A DNA stretch of 64,000 nucleotides, taken from positions 62,001 to 126,000 of the forward strand of contig CAJNCY010000001.1 of assembly GCA_905221375.1 (NCBI GenBank), read 5' to 3'. Under the pieces are notes generated by a model. The model was not told the DNA's origin. It was given only the letters and a program-made list of their open reading frames with translations, and ran no database searches. Source of the stretch: a bacterium (GTDB lineage Bacteria; Bacillota; Bacilli; Lactobacillales; Streptococcaceae). The position numbers and the translations under genes were made by a program. This document shows, one piece after another, positions 56,901 to 64,000 of this stretch; position 1 is the first letter of the stretch; every line of letters begins with the position of its first letter.

Positions 56901-57003
56901 GAGCGTAGAGCCGATTGTTCTTTTCCTTGATGATGTCAACCTTACCAGTTTCATAAAGGGCAACGCCTTCGATACGGACTTTCCCCGGAATCAATTTAGC
57001 CAT
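53905..57003 (-). CDS. SNF2-family helicase with N-terminal SWIM zinc finger
   Basis: 1032 residues. A SWIM zinc finger near the start ([14 protein letters not shown], about 52-65), a long middle region, then the SNF2 ATPase: motif I [14 protein letters not shown] (about 608), motif II DEAQ ([10 protein letters not shown], about 705), and the C-terminal helicase half with [38 protein letters not shown] and [10 protein letters not shown]. It belongs to the bacterial RapA-like/SNF2 group; nucleic-acid remodelling is likely, the precise target unknown. It is not next to restriction or defence genes. Confidence 0.92.
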   Translation of the reverse strand: [1032 protein letters not shown]

Positions 57004-57049
57004 ATTTTTACCTTTACCTTATCTTTTTATTATACCATATTTTCCCCTA

Positions 57050-57089
57050 TGAAAATAGCCTTCTAGGATGACTTTTCTCCTAGAAGGCT
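57050..57089 (-). terminator. Terminator of metB-patB
   Basis: A perfect 12-bp stem AGCCTTCTAGGA/TCCTAGAAGGCT with a 9-base loop. On the minus strand it follows the patB stop and ends ATTTTC. Confidence 0.8.
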
Positions 57090-57095
57090 GGATTT

Positions 57096-58262
57096 TTAAC
57101 GTTTGGCAAAAGTCGTCACAATCCGCTGACAAACTTCTTGCAACAGGGATTTAGGCATGGCTACATTGAGACGGGCATGGAGACTTCCTTCCTCTCCAAA
57201 ATCCAAACCACGGTTAAGGATAACCTTGGCTTCATTTCTCAACAGCTCTTGCAATGCTTCATCAGTCAGGTCATAGGCTGAAAAATCAAGCCAAATCAAG
57301 TAGGTTCCCTGCGGTTTCATAACCTTGATTTTAGTTTCTTTTTCAAATAGATCGACCACATAGTTGATGTGTTCTTCAAAGACTTGCTTGAGCTCCTCTA
57401 GCCAATCCTTCCCATAGCGATAGGCAGCTTCTGTCGCCAAATAACCCAAGCCTGAAATTTCGTGCTGATTATTGGCCAACTGGCGTTTCTGGTAAGCCAG
57501 TCTCAACTTAGGATTTTCAATGACTGCATAGGAATTTTTTGTCCCAGCAATGTTAAAGGTTTTAGTGGCACTAGTCAAGACAATCGCAAATTCTTTAAAG
57601 TCAGGGTTAATGGTATTGAAAGAATGATGCTTGTGACCAAAGAGAGCCAAATCTTGGTGAATCTCATCTGAAACTAACAAAACACCATGTTTTTGACAGA
57701 GTTGGCCAATCTTTTCCAACACTTCCTTTTCCCACACACGTCCACCAGGATTGTGAGGATTGCAGAGGATATAGAGTTTGACATCCTCTTCTACCAAATC
57801 CTTCTCCAACTTCTCAAAGTCAATCTCAAACAGACCATCCTTTTCCACCAAAGAATTGGTAATCAATCTGCGGTTATTCAACTTAACACTGCGAGCAAAA
57901 GGTGGGTAAACTGGTGTGTTAATCAGAACTGCCTCGCCTTCTTTTGTAAAGGCTTGAATAGCTGTTGAAATAGCTGGTACTACACCCTCGATAAAGACAA
58001 GGGCTTCTTTGTCAAAGTGGTAACCGTGTTGTGTGGCTTCCCACTTTTGAACTTCCTTAATTAAATCATCACTAGCATAAGTATAGCCATAAACCAACTG
58101 GTCTGCGTAAGTTTGCACAGCTTGGCGGATTTCAGGCAAGACCACAAAGTCCATATCCGCTATCCAAGCTGGCAGGACTTCACTATCCGTTTCCGCCTCT
58201 TTCCATTTATAGGTATGGTGCCCTAAACGATTGGGCAGGCTTGTAAAATCATATTTTCCCAT
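57096..58262 (-). CDS. patB: MalY/PatB-type cystathionine beta-lyase
   Basis: PLP-dependent C-S lyase that cleaves cystathionine or cysteine to release homocysteine or H2S. 388 residues with fold-type I features: WIADMDF near the start, NPHNPGGRVW (about 168), SDEIHQDL and the PLP lysine in TSATKTFNIAGTKNSY (about 230). The start at 58262 is the family start (MGKYDFTSLPNRLGHHTYKW); an ATG 39 bases upstream lies in metB. It starts 7 bases after the metB stop and is controlled with it. Confidence 0.92.
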   Translation of the reverse strand: MGKYDFTSLPNRLGHHTYKWKEAETDSEVLPAWIADMDFVVLPEIRQAVQTYADQLVYGYTYASDDLIKEVQKWEATQHGYHFDKEALVFIEGVVPAISTAIQAFTKEGEAVLINTPVYPPFARSVKLNNRRLITNSLVEKDGLFEIDFEKLEKDLVEEDVKLYILCNPHNPGGRVWEKEVLEKIGQLCQKHGVLLVSDEIHQDLALFGHKHHSFNTINPDFKEFAIVLTSATKTFNIAGTKNSYAVIENPKLRLAYQKRQLANNQHEISGLGYLATEAAYRYGKDWLEELKQVFEEHINYVVDLFEKETKIKVMKPQGTYLIWLDFSAYDLTDEALQELLRNEAKVILNRGLDFGEEGSLHARLNVAMPKSLLQEVCQRIVTTFAKR

Positions 58263-58269
58263 CTTTGTC

Positions 58270-59364
58270 TTATCCTTCCAAGGCTTGGCGCAAATCTGCA
58301 ATCAAATCTCTAGCATCTTCAATCCCAATTGACAAGCGCAAGAGGTCATCTGTCAAGCCATAAGAATGGCGCACTTCTGCTGGAATATCAGCGTGAGTTT
58401 GCGTTGTTGGATAAGTAATGAGACTTTCCACCCCACCTAAACTTTCCGCAAAAGAGAAGACCTTGAGACTGTTCAAAATATGAGGAATGCGTGTTTCATC
58501 CGCTACTTTAAAGGAAATCATACCCCCACGACCAGTGTAGAGAACTTCCTTAACTGCTGGAGAATCCTTCAAAAAGGCAACCACTTCTTGGGCATTGGCT
58601 GTTGAGCGCTCCATACGAAGAGACAAGGTCTTGAGACCACGAATCAATTGATAACTGTCAAATGGAGACAAGACTGCCCCTGTCGTATTAAGATTGTAGA
58701 AAAGTTTCTCGTATAGTTCTAAACTATTGGTCACAACCACTCCAGCCAAGACATCATTGTGGCCTGCTAGATACTTGGTTGCTGAATGGAGAACGATATC
58801 TGCTCCATCTTCAATCGGACGTTGGTAGATAGGGCTGTAGAAGGTATTGTCCACCACCACTTTGGCACCCTTAGCATGAGCCAGTTTTGCTAGTTTTTCG
58901 ATATCAAATTCCAACATCAAAGGATTGGTTGGCGTTTCGATATAGAGAACATCCACGTCCTTTTCTAACTCGGAAATCAGCTCTTCTTCTGTATTGGCAT
59001 AGGTAAAATGGAAACGGCCTTCCTGTTCCACTTGGTTGAACCAGCGGAAAGAACCACCGTAAAGGTCACGCACTGCCAAGACCTTACTTCCTACTGGAAA
59101 GACGCTAAAGGCCAATACAATAGCTGACATACCTGAGCTAGTCGCTAGGGCATAATCTGCTGACTCAATGGCCGCCAAGACCTCTTCAGCCTTACTGCGA
59201 GTTGGGTTTTTAGTACGCGTATAGTCAAAACCAGTAGACTGACCAAACTCTGGATGCTGATAGGTCGTTGAAAAATGAATCGGTGTCACCAAAGCTCCTG
59301 TCGCTTCGTCTGACTTGATACCCGCCTGGGCCAAAATTGTGTTGATGTGTAATTCCTTGCTCAT
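58270..59364 (-). CDS. metB: Trans-sulfuration enzyme (cystathionine gamma-synthase type)
   Basis: A 364-residue Cys/Met-metabolism PLP enzyme: HINTILAQAGIKSDEATGALVTPIHFSTTY at the start, YTRTKNPTRSKAEEVLAAIE, ATSSGMSAI and the PLP lysine in HSATKYLAGHNDVLAG (about 195). The family contains cystathionine gamma-synthase, gamma-lyase and beta-lyase, which are hard to separate by eye. From pneumococcal context it is MetB. With PatB it links cysteine and homocysteine. A perfect MET-box and an extended -10 promoter lie upstream. Confidence 0.9.
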   Translation of the reverse strand: MSKELHINTILAQAGIKSDEATGALVTPIHFSTTYQHPEFGQSTGFDYTRTKNPTRSKAEEVLAAIESADYALATSSGMSAIVLAFSVFPVGSKVLAVRDLYGGSFRWFNQVEQEGRFHFTYANTEEELISELEKDVDVLYIETPTNPLMLEFDIEKLAKLAHAKGAKVVVDNTFYSPIYQRPIEDGADIVLHSATKYLAGHNDVLAGVVVTNSLELYEKLFYNLNTTGAVLSPFDSYQLIRGLKTLSLRMERSTANAQEVVAFLKDSPAVKEVLYTGRGGMISFKVADETRIPHILNSLKVFSFAESLGGVESLITYPTTQTHADIPAEVRHSYGLTDDLLRLSIGIEDARDLIADLRQALEG

Positions 59365-59390
59365 ACAATACCTCCAAATCTATAGTAACT

Positions 59391-59399
59391 ATTGTACCA
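59391..59399 (-). promoter_or_regulatory. Extended -10 promoter of metB-patB
   Basis: TGGTACAAT on the minus strand, 27 bases before the start codon. The -35 region is weak, in keeping with activation from the MET-box upstream. Confidence 0.6.
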
Positions 59400-59440
59400 C
59401 TTATTTTCACCAACTCATTTTCTTCTTTTCAAGAGCTAGT

Positions 59441-59457
59441 TATAGTTTCAAACTATA
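59441..59457. promoter_or_regulatory. MET-box (methionine LysR-regulator site)
   Basis: TATAGTTTCAAACTATA is a perfect 17-base palindrome identical to the streptococcal MET-box TATAGTTT-n-AAACTATA. Its centre is about 65 bases upstream of the expected metB transcription start, the classical LysR activator position. Confidence 0.92.
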
Positions 59458-59475
59458 GACTTATCGAGTAAAGCT

Positions 59476-59508
59476 AAAAAGAATCCAGAAAAGCTTCCAG
59501 ATTCTTTT
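59476..59508 (-). terminator. Terminator of the 151-residue unknown gene
   Basis: AAAAGAATC/GATTCTTTT outer stem with inner GAA/TTC pairs, then TTTTTAGC on the minus strand. Confidence 0.82.
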
Positions 59509-59528
59509 GTGAAAATGATTGCTAGGGT

Positions 59529-59984
59529 TTACTGTGAACGAAAGAAATCGTGTTGGGCTAAATAGTCATAATGCTCTTTGTTAAATTGATACTGACCCAC
59601 ACGCTGACTAAGCTGACCGACATCCACGGAAAAAATATAGGCTTCATTTTGATAGTTCCAGTTCAGCCTAACTGTATTCAAGACTGGCTTATAAGTAAAA
59701 TCTTGAACTTGATTCCAAGGCATCTCTACGACGTGATTAGAACGATTTTCAGTTATATCACTGATGTCCATCAAATAGATCCCCTTAGGTGTGAATGCCA
59801 GAATCTTAGGCTTCACACTCGACTGAACATAGTAACTTCCTCCTATAACGAAGAAATCAATAAAGGATTTCAACCATGTCTTTTTCTTGAAAGCCATCAA
59901 AAAATTCCTTTGCCCTTCAATGTGACAAGTTGACAGAAATGATGCAATCTGTTTTTCTGTTGCAAACTCCATAATAGCACCCAT
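59529..59984 (-). CDS. PH-like-domain protein of unknown function
   Basis: 151 residues, soluble, beta-rich: AFTPKGIYLMDISD, HVVEMPWNQVQDFTYKPVLNTVRLNW and EAYIFSVDVGQ are spaced like a bacterial pleckstrin-homology (YcxB/bPH) domain, with a helical N-terminus. The ATG at 59984 has GGAGG 7 bases upstream. Lone gene between a RUP-bearing gap and metB. Function unknown. Confidence 0.7.
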   Translation of the reverse strand: MGAIMEFATEKQIASFLSTCHIEGQRNFLMAFKKKTWLKSFIDFFVIGGSYYVQSSVKPKILAFTPKGIYLMDISDITENRSNHVVEMPWNQVQDFTYKPVLNTVRLNWNYQNEAYIFSVDVGQLSQRVGQYQFNKEHYDYLAQHDFFRSQ

Positions 59985-60179
59985 GATGATACCTCCATAA
60001 AAATCACTAAATAGCCAGTTAAGAATTCTTCACATAAAAGAAGAACTTATCATTTGTTGCATTTTATCTTACTTTTTCAGTAAATAACATCCCTCCTATA
60101 AAATCGTTCTAGCATGTGCATACTTCAGTTAACACTGGGTAGATTTTCGAAAATAGTTTCTCACGTTTTTATTATATTC

Positions 60180-60188
60180 ATTATAACA
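60180..60188 (-). promoter_or_regulatory. Candidate extended -10 promoter for the 151-residue gene
   Basis: TGTTATAAT on the minus strand. It implies a 5' leader of nearly 190 bases. Confidence 0.45.
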
Positions 60189-60235
60189 TAAATTTAATAA
60201 ACCAATTAAAAAATGTAAGCATTTTCTTCCAAATT

Positions 60236-60342
60236 TATAGTAGATTGAATCTAGAATAGTACGTTATGGCTGTTAAAACATTTCTAGAAATTAATTTGAC
60301 TTTCCTAACCGATTTGTTCACATCTTGTTTCAATCTACTATA
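60236..60342. repeat. RUP element (107 bp)
   Basis: Begins TATAGTAGATTGAA and ends TTCAATCTACTATA, perfect 14-base inverted termini including the target TA. The length is exactly 107 bp, the described size of the pneumococcal RUP, thought to be moved in trans by an IS630-type transposase. Confidence 0.93.
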
Positions 60343-60354
60343 CCATCATTCTAT

Positions 60355-60390
60355 TAAAAAACGACAGCTCCTTTCGAAACCATCGTTTTT
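60355..60390 (-). terminator. Terminator of the AliB-type gene
   Basis: AAAAACGA/TCGTTTTT stem; on the minus strand a run of T follows. It lies 12 bases after the stop. Confidence 0.78.
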
Positions 60391-60402
60391 CGTGAAAAAT
60401 CC

Positions 60403-62361
60403 TTATTTGACGTGTTTTGCCAATTCTTCTTGAGCTTTTTTATTGGATTCTTCTTTTTCTTTCAACCATTTTTCTTTGGCTTTTTCATATTCGTCTTTTG
60501 TAACTGTCTTATCTTGTAATTTGAGGTATTTATATGATTCAACCCCTTTATTACCAGCCAATGAATATGGTGTTGAGAAAGGAACAATTTTTCTCAATGT
60601 TGGTGTTCCGCCTAGTGAAACATTTGGAATTGCTAGAGAGCTATCTACTAACCAAGCTTGGGCATCTGCATATTTTTCATAACGTTTAGCTGAATCTTGC
60701 TCCTTATTAGCTTCTTCCAACATTTGAGTGTAGACATCCAGCCCAACAGCCTTAGCCTTGTCATTGGCTTCACCAGGCTCTATACCTAGATTTTGCATCA
60801 AACCACCAGAATTAACGTTAAAGACGTCAAGATAGGTTGAAGGATCTTGATAGTCTGGACTCCAACCACCGTTGTAAAGATCATAATCCTTCTGAGCTGC
60901 AGTTTGAGCAAGATAACCTGAACTTTCATAGTCCTCTGTAGAAAGTTGATGAACATCAATCACAACATTATCTGCACCTAAGACAGATTCTATTGATTGC
61001 TTCATGGAATTGATTCCTTGAATTTCTGCCTTATTTGTCAAATCTACAGTTTTATCTAAGTGGATAGGGAATTGAACTCCTTTGGCTTGGAGTTCTTTCT
61101 TAGCTTCTGCAAATTTAGCCTTGGCTTTTTCAGGATTATAGTATGGATCCTGGGCATCCGCAAAGTTGATTCCTTGCCATTCTTTACCATAATTGACCAT
61201 CTTAGAGGCTACTACTTCACCAAAGTCTTTCCCGTTAATACTTACGAAGTTTGGAGGAACGACGAGGTTACGCAAAATCTTAGTTGCCCCCTCTTCTCCT
61301 TGAGATTGAGCCCCGTAAGCTGTACGGTCATAGGCAAAATTAATGGCTTGACGGAAGTTTTTATTAAGAACTGCTTCTTGAGTCGATTTCTTCTCAGCAT
61401 CACTTGTCTTAGAAGTGAATTTATAAGATTTTCTATCTAGGTTAAAGTTTAAGAAGTAAGAAGTAGCATCTTGCATGCTATAGATGATATTGTCCTTATT
61501 CTTTTCTTTAATTCCTTCAAAGCTTGAACTATTTGGATAAAGACGAGCGTAGCTATAAGCCCCCTCGACAAAGTTACGAGCCAGTGCATCTTGGTCACTA
61601 CCATCATAATAGGCCAATTTCACATCATCTACAAAGACATTTTTAGCATCCCAGTAGTTAGGATTTTTCTTAAATTCAATAACAGATTTTGAAACAAAGG
61701 ATTTCATCAAGAAAGGTCCATTGTACAAAATGCTAGATGGATCTACCTTCCCAAAATCATCCCCTTTTGATTTCAAGAAATCCGCGTTAACTGGGAAGAG
61801 AATGGTTGAAGTTGTTTTTGAGTTCCAGTAAGATTCTGGTCGTGTCAAAGTATATTGAACGGTTTGGTCATCAAGAGCCTTGACTCCGACAGTTGAAAAG
61901 TCTGTTGTTTTACCAGTGATATAGTCATCTAAACCAGCAACAGATTCTTGCACTAAGTACAAGGCTTCTGATTTTTTATCAGCCGCATATTTCAAACCTG
62001 TCACAAAATCTTGGGCAGTTACAGGAGCATATTCTTCCCCATCTGCAGTATACCACTTAATATCCTTACGAAGTTTGTAGGTATAGGTCAAACCGTCCTT
62101 AGAAACACTCCAATCCTCAGCCAAGGATGGAACATAGTTCCCATATTGGTCATTTTCCATGAGACCATCTACCAGATTGGTCACAATATCATTTGTTGTT
62201 GCACGGTTTTCTGCTAGATAGTTCAAACTAGATGGATCACTTGAGTAAACATAATTGTATGTTTTTGATGCTGTGCTAGAATTTCCACAGGAACTTAACA
62301 AAATACCTGCACTTAACACGACACCTGCAAGCGTTGCATACTTGGCCTTAGACTTTTTCAT
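60403..62361 (-). CDS. aliB: Oligopeptide-binding lipoprotein, AliB type
   Basis: A 652-residue SBP family 5 lipoprotein: signal peptide and lipobox LSSC with Cys25, then YNYVYSSDPSSLNYLAENRATTNDIVTNLVDGLMENDQYGNYVPSLAEDW and NGPFLMKSFVSKSVIEFKKNPNYWD, conserved in the family, and a Lys-rich coiled tail (about 610-652). AliA, AliB and AmiA share the Ami transporter; the AliB name is by context next to the metB-patB genes. Its own promoter and terminator make it a single-gene unit. Peptide specificity is unknown. Confidence 0.9.
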   Translation of the reverse strand: MKKSKAKYATLAGVVLSAGILLSSCGNSSTASKTYNYVYSSDPSSLNYLAENRATTNDIVTNLVDGLMENDQYGNYVPSLAEDWSVSKDGLTYTYKLRKDIKWYTADGEEYAPVTAQDFVTGLKYAADKKSEALYLVQESVAGLDDYITGKTTDFSTVGVKALDDQTVQYTLTRPESYWNSKTTSTILFPVNADFLKSKGDDFGKVDPSSILYNGPFLMKSFVSKSVIEFKKNPNYWDAKNVFVDDVKLAYYDGSDQDALARNFVEGAYSYARLYPNSSSFEGIKEKNKDNIIYSMQDATSYFLNFNLDRKSYKFTSKTSDAEKKSTQEAVLNKNFRQAINFAYDRTAYGAQSQGEEGATKILRNLVVPPNFVSINGKDFGEVVASKMVNYGKEWQGINFADAQDPYYNPEKAKAKFAEAKKELQAKGVQFPIHLDKTVDLTNKAEIQGINSMKQSIESVLGADNVVIDVHQLSTEDYESSGYLAQTAAQKDYDLYNGGWSPDYQDPSTYLDVFNVNSGGLMQNLGIEPGEANDKAKAVGLDVYTQMLEEANKEQDSAKRYEKYADAQAWLVDSSLAIPNVSLGGTPTLRKIVPFSTPYSLAGNKGVESYKYLKLQDKTVTKDEYEKAKEKWLKEKEESNKKAQEELAKHVK

Positions 62362-62393
62362 TTCCAGAACCTCCTGATTTAAATATTTGTTTT

Positions 62394-62422
62394 ATTATAC
62401 AAACTAACTACTTTTTAGTCAA
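62394..62422 (-). promoter_or_regulatory. Promoter of the AliB-type gene
   Basis: -35 TTGACT (62417-62422), 17-base spacer, -10 TATAAT (62394-62399), 32 bases before the start codon, which has AGGAGG upstream. A strong housekeeping promoter. Confidence 0.85.
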
Positions 62423-62496
62423 GTGTTTTTTGACATAAAATTCAATTACTTTCGTTATTTATTCTCTGTTTTACATTTCATATCCAATTCTAACAA

Positions 62497-62550
62497 TAAA
62501 AAATGAATAAGAGAGTGTTTTGATTTTTAAAAAACTCAACTTATTCATTT
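62497..62550 (-). terminator. Terminator of murJ
   Basis: AAATGAATAAG/CTTATTCATTT stem with a 28-base loop; six T follow on the minus strand. Confidence 0.75.
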
Positions 62551-62568
62551 TATTTATAAATTATTTTT

Positions 62569-64000
62569 TTAAGAAATTTTTAATTTTGCTCGCAGGCGAT
62601 CTGCTTGGGCTTTTCCAATCACCTTATCCAATAAACGAGTACGGAGACTCATGACCCCATATACTCCTCCACCCATGGCACCAACAAGAGCTACATAAAG
62701 AAAGCTCCACAAACGTCCACTTGGTTGGAAGACAAATCCAAGTATCCACTGGATGGCACCTACACCGATGAACATAACAAGGGTCAACAAACTGATTAAA
62801 ATGGTTCGCTTCAAAATCACCTTGCGCTTGACACCAGTTACTTGACAAATGTCCCGATACATCAAGACATTAGGAATAATGAGGCCGATTGTAGTGGAAA
62901 TCAAAGGACCATAACTGTGGAAGAGGGCGATGGTAGGTATTTGCAAGACTAGTTTGGCAATGGAACCATAGATAAAATAGAGAACGGCCTTGCGGTTGCG
63001 GAACATGGCCTGAAGCATTGGAGACAAGACCATGTACAAGCCTAAAATAGTAGACTGCAAAACTGCAAAGACAAACAAGCCCATAGCCAAACTATCTGGC
63101 TTGCCATAGAAAACCGTATAAAGAGGTTCTCCTACCATAACCACTCCAACCGTTGCTGGTAGTAGGAATACAAAAAGCATGGTAATGCTGTCCTGAACAA
63201 GACGAGAAGCTGCCTTCAAGTCCCCCTTGACATAGTTTTCAGTCAAGAGTGGTAAACCGACACCCCCAATTGAAACCCCTACAGAAATCAAAATCATCGT
63301 GATTTTATTTGGATTGGCAGAAAAATAAGAAAACATGACAATTAAGTCTTCATTACTGTAGTTGCTAAACCACTTCATGCTATTGATAAAGGTATTTTGG
63401 TCCAAGATTTGGAAAAGCTGAATAGCCGAACCAGTCAAGATAAAAGGAATAGCTTCCTTAATGGTATCGACCAAGAGACGATTGCTGTTAATCTTATCCC
63501 TCGTTTCAAAGACTCTTTTGAGTAACCCTTCTTGAGCAAGGAAATAGACCAAAACTGCAAAACTGGCTACCATACCGACAAAGGCCGCAAAGGTCGATTG
63601 GGTAACGGCTGCTAGGTAATCTCCTGAACCGAGCTTCATAATGATAAAGGTTGCTAGAAGCATCCAGATAACACGAATGACCTGCTCAGCGATTTGGCTC
63701 ATGGCATAAGGTTTGAGGTTATTCATCCCTTGGAAAAATCCTCGGATAACACTCATAGATGGGAAAATCAAGACTCCCCAAGCCAAGCTTTGCATGATCG
63801 GTATCAAGTCTTTGCCCACGCCAGACAAGTCTGCTAGCCAAGGAGCAAATACATACAAGACCAGAGCAAAGACCAGACCTAGTCCCGTCATAAATCCCAA
63901 AAAGCTCCGAATCAGGGCAAAGCTATGCTCTTCTTCTCGCATGGTATTGTACTTGGCCACTTGCTTGGCCACTGCAACTGGAATCCCTGCTGTTGACACC
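62569..64000 (-). CDS. murJ: Lipid II flippase-type membrane protein (MurJ/YtgP), 3' part
   Basis: At least 476 residues with many membrane helices, of the MOP/PST (MviN-like) group; the 5' end lies beyond the window. The visible part shows IPVAVAKQVAKYNTMREEE, FLGFMTGLGLVFALVLYVFAPWLADLSGVGKDLIPIMQ, FFQGMNNLKPYAMSQIAEQVIRV and a basic C-terminal tail (DKVIGKAQADRLRAKLKIS). YtgP-type proteins in streptococci act as the lipid II flippase. Other PST exporters are similar, so the name depends on the family subgroup. Confidence 0.88.
   Translation of the reverse strand, partial: VSTAGIPVAVAKQVAKYNTMREEEHSFALIRSFLGFMTGLGLVFALVLYVFAPWLADLSGVGKDLIPIMQSLAWGVLIFPSMSVIRGFFQGMNNLKPYAMSQIAEQVIRVIWMLLATFIIMKLGSGDYLAAVTQSTFAAFVGMVASFAVLVYFLAQEGLLKRVFETRDKINSNRLLVDTIKEAIPFILTGSAIQLFQILDQNTFINSMKWFSNYSNEDLIVMFSYFSANPNKITMILISVGVSIGGVGLPLLTENYVKGDLKAASRLVQDSITMLFVFLLPATVGVVMVGEPLYTVFYGKPDSLAMGLFVFAVLQSTILGLYMVLSPMLQAMFRNRKAVLYFIYGSIAKLVLQIPTIALFHSYGPLISTTIGLIIPNVLMYRDICQVTGVKRKVILKRTILISLLTLVMFIGVGAIQWILGFVFQPSGRLWSFLYVALVGAMGGGVYGVMSLRTRLLDKVIGKAQADRLRAKLKIS

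Larger units (their letters stand above)
59985..60402. other. Intergenic stretch with RUP element, promoter and terminator
   Basis: No gene is seen in these 418 bases. They hold a candidate minus-strand extended -10 promoter at 60180-60188 (TGTTATAAT), about 190 bases before the 59984 start, a 107-bp RUP, and the aliB terminator. The long leader between the promoter and the gene shows no recognised riboswitch. Confidence 0.7.

Noticed and set aside
53905-57003. SNF2 helicase as part of a phage-defence island
   Set aside because: Its neighbours are murC, metB-patB and an unknown charged protein; no restriction, DISARM- or Zorya-type partner genes are present. It is a common streptococcal core gene.
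1-64000. tRNA or rRNA genes and prophage or integrative elements
   Set aside because: No cloverleaf-like sequence with CCA end, rRNA signature, integrase, transposase or phage structural gene was seen on either strand.

Overview
The window is a piece of a Streptococcus chromosome from the mitis/pneumoniae group. The grounds are the gene set (SpxB pyruvate oxidase, lactate oxidase, the CupA/CopA/CopY copper operon, a ZmpB-type zinc metalloprotease with an N-terminal sorting motif, a choline-binding protein, an AliB-type oligopeptide lipoprotein, PatB), a 107-bp RUP element and a BOX-type repeat. No rRNA, tRNA, prophage, CRISPR array or complete insertion sequence was found. Most genes lie on the minus strand. 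The plus-strand genes are the amino-acid ABC transporter, an RsuA-like pseudouridine synthase, a LysR regulator and a small DUF3042 gene.

Layout, left to right. 1-6.7 kb: start of a VOC-family gene, then spxB, the copper operon (copY-cupA-copA) and lctO. SpxB and LctO both make hydrogen peroxide and both have CcpA (cre)-like sites upstream. 6.9-9.8 kb: a complete polar amino-acid ABC importer. 9.9-11.4 kb: pyrF-pyrE behind a PyrR-type attenuator. 11.5-15.1 kb: the cell-wall and division cluster murD-murG-divIB. 15.2-18.2 kb: a small membrane protein, typA and a pseudouridine synthase. 18.3-20.2 kb: small membrane, rhodanese-like and YqgQ genes and a LysR regulator resembling the methionine regulator CmhR. 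20.3-24.7 kb: miaA-hflX-unknown-rnz-SDR operon. 24.8-27 kb: DUF3042, thyA and glucokinase. 27-28.2 kb: a choline-binding protein joined to Excalibur and Ltp (phage superinfection-exclusion type) domains. 28.3-30 kb: the PabB-PabC fusion.

30-41.6 kb holds the zmpB locus: zmpB, a TIGR01440 gene, a LytS/YesM-type kinase and AraC-type response regulator, then the extracytoplasmic redox operon ccdA-TlpA-like-msrAB. 41.8-46.6 kb carries an acetyltransferase, a structured noncoding stretch (42315-42714), pncB-nadE, an XRE regulator with two tandemly related membrane proteins, and a decayed HAD hydrolase pseudogene. 46.6-57 kb: acetyltransferase, APC amino-acid permease, greA, mltG, two acetyltransferases, murC, an unknown charged protein and a SNF2 helicase. 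57-64 kb: patB/metB sulfur amino-acid genes behind a perfect MET-box, an unknown gene, a RUP element, an AliB-type lipoprotein and a truncated murJ.

Three themes link the genes. One is aerobic peroxide production alongside copper export and surface methionine-sulfoxide repair. The second is wall synthesis, with MurC, MurD, MurG, DivIB, MltG and MurJ all present. The third is a likely methionine circuit: the LysR gene at 19.3 kb and the MET-box at 59.4 kb. From memory of pneumococcal gene order, the parts left and right of about 42.5 kb are far apart in S. pneumoniae, so the window probably spans a rearrangement relative to that species.
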